Source: Aquibacillus albus | GTDB taxonomy: Bacteria > Bacillota > Bacilli > Bacillales > Amphibacillaceae | Assembly (NCBI RefSeq): GCF_016908325.1 | Contig: NZ_JAFBDR010000001.1 | Coordinates: forward strand, 124,001 to 188,000 | Reading direction: 5' to 3' | Length of the DNA: 64,000 nucleotides | Shown: piece after piece, positions 58,091-64,000 of the stretch | Layout: the number at the start of each line of letters is the position of its first letter | How positions within the stretch are numbered: the stretch's first letter is position 1 | Notes under the pieces: model-generated | Seen by the model: the letters and a program-made list of their open reading frames with translations, nothing else | Told to the model about the DNA's origin: nothing | The model's database searches: none | Program-made: the position numbers and the translations under genes

Positions 58091-58690
58091 TTGAAAAAAA
58101 TAGTATACTTAATGTTATTCTTGTTTTTGCTCATACCGTACACAGTAGTATCTGCTCAAAACACCTATACGGTACAACCTGGTGACAGTATGTGGAAAAT
58201 TGCTTTGAAGTATAGAATAGGGGTAACTGAAATTATTGAAGCAAACCCACAGGTGGAAAATCCAGACTTAATCTACCCACAACAAAAACTTACGATTCCG
58301 AATATTGATGAAATCAAGCATACGGAACACCAAGTTATTCAATTAACAAATCAAGAAAGAGCAAAAAATGGTTTGCCAGCCTTAAAACCGGATTGGGAGC
58401 TTTCTCGTGTTGCGAGATACAAATCACAAGATATGCATGATAAAAGGTATTTTTCCCATACAAGTCCAACGTACGGTTCTCCATTCACAATGATGCAGGA
58501 TTTTGGCATTCAATATACGAGTGCAGCTGAAAACATAGCTAGGGGACAACGGACCCCTCGTGAAGTAGTGAAGGCATGGATGAACAGTCCAGGACATCGT
58601 AGAAATATACTGAATAAAAACTATACACATATCGGTGTAGGTTATGTGAAAGATGGAAAGTATTGGACTCAGATGTTTATAAAAAAATAA
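58091..58690 (+). CDS. Secreted LysM and CAP-domain protein
   Basis: A 199-residue exported protein: signal peptide (1-22), one LysM domain (YTVQPGDSMWKIALKYRIG..., 25-68) that binds peptidoglycan, and a CAP/SCP domain (about 80-197) with QLTNQERAKNGLPAL, SQDMHDKRYFSHTSP and NSPGHRRNILN. Similar LysM-CAP proteins are found in spore coats or walls of bacilli. TTG start with AAAGGAGG upstream. It lies alone between two terminators next to spo0A; a sporulation role is possible but unproven. Confidence 0.88.
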   Translation: MKKIVYLMLFLFLLIPYTVVSAQNTYTVQPGDSMWKIALKYRIGVTEIIEANPQVENPDLIYPQQKLTIPNIDEIKHTEHQVIQLTNQERAKNGLPALKPDWELSRVARYKSQDMHDKRYFSHTSPTYGSPFTMMQDFGIQYTSAAENIARGQRTPREVVKAWMNSPGHRRNILNKNYTHIGVGYVKDGKYWTQMFIKK

Positions 58691-58694
58691 AATA

Positions 58695-58731
58695 GAAACT
58701 CGACACTCAATATAACGAGTGTCGAGTTTTT
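58695..58731 (+). terminator. Terminator after the LysM-CAP gene
   Basis: Stem AAACTCGACACTC/GAGTGTCGAGTTT with a T run. Confidence 0.9.
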
Positions 58732-58948
58732 TACATGTAACAAAGACTTTGAGTACAATCAAGGTCTTTTTATTTTGATTGTAAGTGAAATTATCCGGTC
58801 TTTTAACAAAATGAAAAGGAAAACCATCGAAATCACCAATATACGTTATTATATTATTTATTTAGGGAAGATTTCCGATAACAATTATTTAAGAAATATG
58901 TTAATATTTAGAATTGTACAGAAAACTAAAAATGGAGAGGTTAAAAAA

Positions 58949-60295
58949 ATGAAAGTAGCAAAATTCGGAGGAAGTTCAGTAGCTAGTGCTGAACAGTTAA
59001 GAAAAGTTGCTAATATTATAACGGATGATTCAGATCGAAAGGCAATTGTAGTTTCAGCACCGGGAAAAAGAAATGAACAAGATACGAAAGTAACAGATTT
59101 ATTAATTGCTTTGGGGGAGGCATATCAAAGAGGAGAATCATACGAGGAGCAATTAGAGCAAGTGGTTGCTCGTTTTAGAGATATTACAAATGAGCTTGGA
59201 CTTGATGATAATGTTCTTTCAGAAATAAAAGAGGATGTAAAAGAAGTATTTGCTTCTGATTACAGTGATGCATTTAAGATTGATGCAATTAAATCAATCG
59301 GAGAAGACTCATTAGCAAAAGTACTTAGTAATTACTTAAAATCACTTGGCTTACAAGCAACCTATTTGAATCCTAAGGATGCGGGTATTTATGTAAGCGA
59401 TGAACCGGGAAGTGCACAAATTCTTGAAGAAAGTTATCAATATTTGTACAAGTTAAGAGATAGAGAAGAAATTGTTGTTATTCCTGGGTTCTTTGGTTAT
59501 ACAAAAGATGGTAAACTTGTGACTTTCTCTCGTGGAGGTTCCGATATCACTGGTTCGATTGTAGCGGCTGGTGTACAAGCAGATTTATACGAAAACTTCA
59601 CAGATGTTGATTCTGTATATTGTGTCAATCCGAATATTGTTAAAAACCCTAAAGAGATTACATCTTTAACTTATAAAGAGATGAGAGAATTGTCTTACGC
59701 TGGTTTTTCTGTTTTTCATGATGAAGCACTTATTCCAGCTTTTAAGGCCAGTATTCCTGTTTGTATTAAGAATACAAACAACCCTAATGGCTTAGGTACT
59801 ATCATTGTTGCTCAAAAAGAAACAAGTGAGAATCCTGTCGTTGGAATCGCAAGTGATACTGGTTTTCTTAGTTTATATGTAAGTAAATATTTAATGAACC
59901 GTGAGCTAGGTTTTGGGCGTCGTTTGTTAAATATTTTAGAAGATGAGTGTATCTCGTTTGAACATACACCATCAGGAATTGATGACTTATCTGTTATCAT
60001 TAGAGAAAGTCAGTTGACGAAGGAAAAAGAACAAATAGTGATCAACCGAATTAAGAATGAATTAGATCCGGATACAGTTTACATTGAACGAGATCTTGCT
60101 CTTATAATGATTGTTGGTGAGGGAATGGATAGTACAATTGGAATTGCTGAAAAAGCTACTTCTGCTTTTGCAAAAGCCAACGTGAACCTAGAAATGATTA
60201 ACCAAGGATCTTCTGAGGTTTCTATGATGTTTGGAGTGAAAGCTTCAGGAGTTGAAGCAGCAGTGAAATCTTTATACAAAGAATTTTTTGAATAA
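58949..60295 (+). CDS. yclM: Aspartokinase (YclM / type III)
   Basis: A 448-residue monofunctional aspartate kinase, first step to Lys, Met and Thr. KVAKFGGSSVASAEQL opens the kinase domain, with FSRGGSDITGSIVA and two C-terminal ACT domains (VGIASDTGFLSLYVS; LIMIVGEGMD...NQGSSEVSMMFGV). It resembles YclM rather than LysC. GGAGAGG precedes ATG 58949; an upstream in-frame extension from 58775 is not supported. I find no lysine riboswitch or T-box in the leader. Confidence 0.93.
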   Translation: MKVAKFGGSSVASAEQLRKVANIITDDSDRKAIVVSAPGKRNEQDTKVTDLLIALGEAYQRGESYEEQLEQVVARFRDITNELGLDDNVLSEIKEDVKEVFASDYSDAFKIDAIKSIGEDSLAKVLSNYLKSLGLQATYLNPKDAGIYVSDEPGSAQILEESYQYLYKLRDREEIVVIPGFFGYTKDGKLVTFSRGGSDITGSIVAAGVQADLYENFTDVDSVYCVNPNIVKNPKEITSLTYKEMRELSYAGFSVFHDEALIPAFKASIPVCIKNTNNPNGLGTIIVAQKETSENPVVGIASDTGFLSLYVSKYLMNRELGFGRRLLNILEDECISFEHTPSGIDDLSVIIRESQLTKEKEQIVINRIKNELDPDTVYIERDLALIMIVGEGMDSTIGIAEKATSAFAKANVNLEMINQGSSEVSMMFGVKASGVEAAVKSLYKEFFE

Positions 60296-60373
60296 TAAAA
60301 AAGAGACTGATCGTAGGTAGTCCCGATATTCCGCAAAAAGTGTAATAAAAGTATTGATATTAACCGAAGAAAA

Positions 60374-60409
60374 ACAGACCAATCACTATACGATTTGGTC
60401 TGTTTTTTC
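60374..60409 (+). terminator. Terminator after aspartokinase
   Basis: ACAGACCAA..TTTGGTCTGT stem with a run of T. Its loop and arms resemble the palindrome at 29187-29213. Confidence 0.8.
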
Positions 60410-60444
60410 GTTATTTCTTCCGTATAACCGAACTACTTGGTTAA

Positions 60445-60711
60445 TCAGTCACTTTTTGATTCCTTCATTTTCTCATCTTGATTGTTTTTAAATCGTCCCT
60501 TTGTAAGGTTTCTTTTTCGGTCCCTATGTAAAATGAAACCGCCAATAAAGCCTAACCCACCTAAAAAAAGCAGTAATCCTACTATAAATTGAATACTTAA
60601 ATGGAAAAAGTAAGGATAAAATTCTGCAAATGCTGCATCTCGCATTAATTTTATTCCTAAGGTAGCCAATATTCCTGGCAAAACTAATAATAGTAAAGCA
60701 ATTATTCTCAT
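60445..60711 (-). CDS. yqzF: DUF2627 membrane protein (YqzF)
   Basis: An 88-residue protein with two membrane helices (3-20 and 40-61) and a basic, charged tail. Begins RIIALLLLVLPGILATLGIKLMRD after Met, as in YqzF (DUF2627). B. subtilis yqzF also lies just upstream of bkdR. Unknown function. Confidence 0.85.
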   Translation of the reverse strand: MRIIALLLLVLPGILATLGIKLMRDAAFAEFYPYFFHLSIQFIVGLLLFLGGLGFIGGFILHRDRKRNLTKGRFKNNQDEKMKESKSD

Positions 60712-60883
60712 ATTTATCCCTCTATTTCTTACTCAAGTCATTAACAATACGGTATTTAAATTATTTGAGAACGCATTAGTAGTATAGCAAAGCATATGAT
60801 AATTGAAAACCGCTCGGACCTTGCCAAAATTTGCAGTAAAGTATAAGATGGAACTATGCAAAATAGTGCAAGGATGGTAACGT

Positions 60884-62881
60884 ATGATACGAGTCCTAAT
60901 AATTGGCGCAGAAAAAAAGTGTATTCCGATTTTGAATTTATTAATTGAAGCTGAATTATTTGAAATTGTGGCAGTTGTAGACAAGCACCAGGATGCTCCG
61001 GGGCTTGTTGTTGCGAAGCAATTTCAGTTAAAAACAGGTTGCAATTGGGAATATTGGTTAAAAGAACCTATTGATATCATCATTGATGCTACAGGGTCTG
61101 GTGATACTTACGATGCTATTTGTAAGATAAAAGAAAAAGACACAGAAATAATTACATTAAAAACAGCTATATTACTATCTGAATTAATGAAGGAACAGTT
61201 AACACGTCTTCATACACTAGAAACAGATAAATTTTACTTGAATGCAATTTTTAGTAAGACAAATGATGGTATCGTCATGGTGGACGCTCATGAAATGGTA
61301 ACCTTTATGAACAGTAAGGCAGAAGAAATCATAGGTGTAAATAGAGAAGAAGCTCTTTCTAAACCAATACGGGTTATTATTGATCATTCGAGACTACCTA
61401 ACGTCTTACGAACACGAAGAAAAGAAATCGATCAACAAATGACTTTAAAAAATGGCAAATCAATTTTAACTACACGGATACCAATTATTGATTCAAATAA
61501 TATTCTGCTTGGAGCCGTTGCTATAATCAGAGAATTTGAAGATCTGATAAAATTAACAGAAAAAATAATGGATGTTCATTTTAGTGGAATAAAACATGTT
61601 GTTCGTGCTATTTTTAACTCTACTGATGAGGTCATTAATATTGTTGATAATGAAAATAAAGAAATAATTTCAACTCCAGCTTTAAAGAAAATTATGAAAG
61701 CTGACGAACACGTAGAAAATTCTCTGGACTTGTTTCATCGTAGAGTTTTGCAAACTAATAGAACAGAACAAGACCAAGTATTGATATCTGAAGCTTTAAA
61801 CAAAGAATTCACTCTTACTGTTAATCCAATCAAGCATTTTGGAGAGGTAAAGGGTAGTATGGCCATATTACATGATGTTACTGACAGAAAAGAATTAGCT
61901 GATGAATTAAAGAAGACTAGGCAATTAATTAGGAATATTGAGGGTATGCCTACATTTGAGGATGTTGCTGGTTCCTCAAGTGTCATGACTGTAGCAATAG
62001 AACAAGCTAAAGCAGCGGCAAAGACCTCTGGTACTATTTTGTTACGAGGTGAATCAGGTACGGGGAAAGAGCTATTTGCTAAAGCTATTCATAACGAATC
62101 GAACCGAAGGCATAATAAATTTATTCGAGTCGATTGTTCGATGAAAGATGAGGCAAAGCTGGAACAATTATTGTTTGGTAAGGATAATCCGTACAATGAA
62201 GTTACAGGGTTATTAGAGCAGGCTAAACGTGGAACTATCTTTCTGGATGAGGTCAGTGAATTATCAATAAGAATGCAAAAAAGATTATTACAATTACTGG
62301 ATGAAAATAAATTTGTTCGTGGCTCAACTATGGTTTCTCTTGATACTCGGATTATTACTGCTACAAAGAAAAATCTTGAAAAGGCTATTGTAGATGGAAC
62401 ATTAATGGAAAATTTATATTATCGTTTAAACAGGTTATCTATCTACATACCTTCACTAAGCGAAAGAATGGAGGATTTACCAGAAATTGCTCTTTTTTTA
62501 ATAAATAAGTTAAATCAGTTTTATGGTAGAAATATTTCAGGAATTGATAAAGAAGCACTCACTTTTTTGAAACAACACCATTGGCCAGGAAATGTTAGTG
62601 AGTTAAACATCATTCTGAGTCATGCAATGCTATTTATTGAACCTTATGAAGATACTATAAAACGTGACCACCTTCCTAGTCTTGAAAGAAAACCGTTGAC
62701 CAGAACTATAGAATGCACTCATTTATCAAATCGGACGTTACAACAATCAATGGAGTTATATGAGAAGGATATAATTCATATGGCTTTAAAGGAAAATAAT
62801 TACAACAAAACAAAAACAGCAGAAGCTTTAGGGATTTCTATCCGTAATCTTTATTATAAAATGGACAAATATGGATTTTAA
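60884..62881 (+). CDS. bkdR: BkdR-type AAA+ regulator lacking the GAFTGA loop
   Basis: A 665-residue regulator with an N-terminal domain (1-110), PAS domains (about 118-215 and 235-335), an AAA+ domain (about 355-590) with Walker A GESGTGKE (389-396) and Walker B TIFLDEV (451-457), and a Fis-type HTH at the C-terminus (NKTKTAEALGISIRNLYYKMDKYG). It lies where BkdR activates branched-chain keto-acid genes via sigma-54. The L1 loop GAFTGA that touches sigma-54 is absent: the region reads FGKDNPYNEVTGLLEQAKRG (431-450), about six residues short. It may no longer work through sigma-54. Confidence 0.88.
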   Translation: MIRVLIIGAEKKCIPILNLLIEAELFEIVAVVDKHQDAPGLVVAKQFQLKTGCNWEYWLKEPIDIIIDATGSGDTYDAICKIKEKDTEIITLKTAILLSELMKEQLTRLHTLETDKFYLNAIFSKTNDGIVMVDAHEMVTFMNSKAEEIIGVNREEALSKPIRVIIDHSRLPNVLRTRRKEIDQQMTLKNGKSILTTRIPIIDSNNILLGAVAIIREFEDLIKLTEKIMDVHFSGIKHVVRAIFNSTDEVINIVDNENKEIISTPALKKIMKADEHVENSLDLFHRRVLQTNRTEQDQVLISEALNKEFTLTVNPIKHFGEVKGSMAILHDVTDRKELADELKKTRQLIRNIEGMPTFEDVAGSSSVMTVAIEQAKAAAKTSGTILLRGESGTGKELFAKAIHNESNRRHNKFIRVDCSMKDEAKLEQLLFGKDNPYNEVTGLLEQAKRGTIFLDEVSELSIRMQKRLLQLLDENKFVRGSTMVSLDTRIITATKKNLEKAIVDGTLMENLYYRLNRLSIYIPSLSERMEDLPEIALFLINKLNQFYGRNISGIDKEALTFLKQHHWPGNVSELNIILSHAMLFIEPYEDTIKRDHLPSLERKPLTRTIECTHLSNRTLQQSMELYEKDIIHMALKENNYNKTKTAEALGISIRNLYYKMDKYGF

Positions 62882-62951
62882 CATGTCATATTAAATATTG
62901 TGTCATCAAAAAATAAAATAGATAACTTCTTAATAAATAGGAGGCCTCTAC

Positions 62952-64000
62952 ATGGAACTTTTCAGCTATATGGAAACCTATGATTACGAAGAGCTAGTAT
63001 TTTGTCAAGATAAGCAATCAGGGTTAAAAGCGATTATAGCCATACATGATACCACTCTAGGACCTGCACTTGGAGGTACACGAATGTGGACCTATCAAAC
63101 AGAAGAAGAAGCGATTACTGATGCTTTAAGACTAGCTAGAGGAATGACTTATAAAAATGCTGCTGCTGGCCTGAATTTAGGTGGGGGAAAAACAGTAATT
63201 ATAGGGAATCCAAATAAAGATAAAAACGAGGCAATGTTTCGTGCATTTGGAAGGTTTATTCAAGGTTTAAATGGACGTTATATTACAGCTGAGGATGTTG
63301 GTACAACGGTTGAGGATATGGATATTATTCATGAGGAGACAGATTTTGTAACTGGTATTTCTCCTGCTTTTGGATCCTCTGGAAACCCGTCTCCAGTAAC
63401 CGCATTTGGAGTTTATAAAGGAATGAAAGCCTGTGCTAAACACGTTTATGGAACGGATATTTTAGAAGGTAAAAAAATTGCTGTTCAAGGAATAGGAAGT
63501 GTTGCTTTTGCGCTTTGTGATTATCTACATAAAGAAGGCGCTAATTTAATTGTCACGGATATAAACAAAGAGGCTGTTAAACATGCGGTTGACGCCTATA
63601 ATGCAAAAGCAGTTGATCCTGACGATATTTATTCCGTTGATTGTGATATCTTTTCACCATGTGCACTAGGAGCAACGATTAATAACCAAACGATTCCTCA
63701 ATTAAAAGCAAAAATTATAGCAGGGGCAGCTAATAATCAATTGAAGGAATCAAAACACGGAGATGAACTTCATGAAAAAGGAATTGCATATGCACCGGAT
63801 TTTGTGATTAATGCCGGTGGTGTTATAAATATTGCTGACGAGCTCAATGGATATAATAAAGACAGGGCACTAAAGCGTGTAGAAACTATTTATGATAAAA
63901 TATTAAAAGTTTTTCAAATTTCAAATCAAGAGAATATACCTACCTATCAAGCTGCAGAAAAAATGGCAGAAGAACGAATTCAGATACTTAAACAGTCTAG
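62952..64000 (+). CDS. bcd: Leucine dehydrogenase (3' end outside window)
   Basis: At least 349 residues of a GLFV-family dehydrogenase that deaminates Leu, Val and Ile to keto acids with NAD. Conserved text: [10 protein letters not shown], catalytic Lys in [25 protein letters not shown] and NAD-binding [20 protein letters not shown]. The usual family length is about 364, so only the tail is cut off. I see no -24/-12 (GG-GC) sigma-54 promoter in the 70 bases between bkdR and this gene. First gene of the presumed bkd cluster. Confidence 0.95.
   Translation, partial: MELFSYMETYDYEELVFCQDKQSGLKAIIAIHDTTLGPALGGTRMWTYQTEEEAITDALRLARGMTYKNAAAGLNLGGGKTVIIGNPNKDKNEAMFRAFGRFIQGLNGRYITAEDVGTTVEDMDIIHEETDFVTGISPAFGSSGNPSPVTAFGVYKGMKACAKHVYGTDILEGKKIAVQGIGSVAFALCDYLHKEGANLIVTDINKEAVKHAVDAYNAKAVDPDDIYSVDCDIFSPCALGATINNQTIPQLKAKIIAGAANNQLKESKHGDELHEKGIAYAPDFVINAGGVINIADELNGYNKDRALKRVETIYDKILKVFQISNQENIPTYQAAEKMAEERIQILKQS

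Noticed and set aside
58740-58948. Lysine riboswitch or T-box ahead of aspartokinase
   Set aside because: The 200-base leader is AT-rich with one small hairpin and lacks the conserved cores of either element. YclM-type enzymes are often not riboswitch controlled.
62882-62951. Sigma-54 promoter before leucine dehydrogenase
   Set aside because: No GG and GC doublets at the required spacing are present in the 70-base gap.

Overview
The window is a low-GC Gram-positive chromosome segment from a spore-forming member of the Bacillaceae. Gene order matches the Bacillus subtilis yqg-yqh-yqi region (pst - gluP - ltaS paralogue - comG - gcv - efp - spoIIIA - accBC - dxs - recN - spoIVB - spo0A - bkdR - leucine dehydrogenase). 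A complete OLE RNA with its partner gene oapA, acidic secreted proteins and intergenic repeats of the type I associate with Oceanobacillus/Virgibacillus relatives together suggest a halotolerant or alkaliphilic bacillus. I cannot name the species from the sequence alone.

Layout. 1-7,100: end of a penicillin-binding protein, then a phosphate regulon with two tandem pstS genes (each with its own four-repeat Pho box), pstCAB and two phoU genes. 7,100-17,800: envelope and housekeeping genes (MltG-like anchor protein, zinc-free L33, formyl-THF cyclo-ligase, rhomboid GluP, SpoVAF-like germination protein, YqgQ, a decayed glucokinase, an LtaS-type enzyme, YqgW/X/Y). 17,880-22,250: tRNA-Gln, the seven-gene comG competence pseudopilus operon on the minus strand, and yqzE. 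22,350-29,100: yqhG/yqhH, then a tandem glycine riboswitch controlling gcvT-gcvPA-gcvPB. 29,260-36,600: rhodanese, B12-dependent ribonucleotide reductase NrdJ behind paired NrdR boxes, mntR, yqhP, yqhR, pepQ and efp. 36,840-42,018: spoIIIAA-AH (mother-cell part of the sporulation channel), with an apparent ATT start for spoIIIAF. 42,240-55,117: accBC, yqhY, nusB, folD, xseAB, ispA, OLE RNA, oapA, dxs, tlyA, ahrC and recN. 55,545-64,000: spoIVB, spo0A, a LysM-CAP secreted protein, aspartokinase, yqzF, a BkdR-type regulator and the start of the bkd/leucine dehydrogenase cluster.

The most notable system is the OLE ribonucleoprotein locus (48,824-50,059): a roughly 606-nt structured RNA between ispA and oapA, bounded by complementary ends. 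Other points worth a second look are the BkdR-type regulator that lacks the GAFTGA loop needed to contact sigma-54, the glucokinase remnant, the ATT start of spoIIIAF, nrdJ sitting where B. subtilis has lipM, and a GC-rich foldable leader ahead of xseA. I see no prophage, insertion sequence, CRISPR array or integrase. The segment is backbone chromosome.
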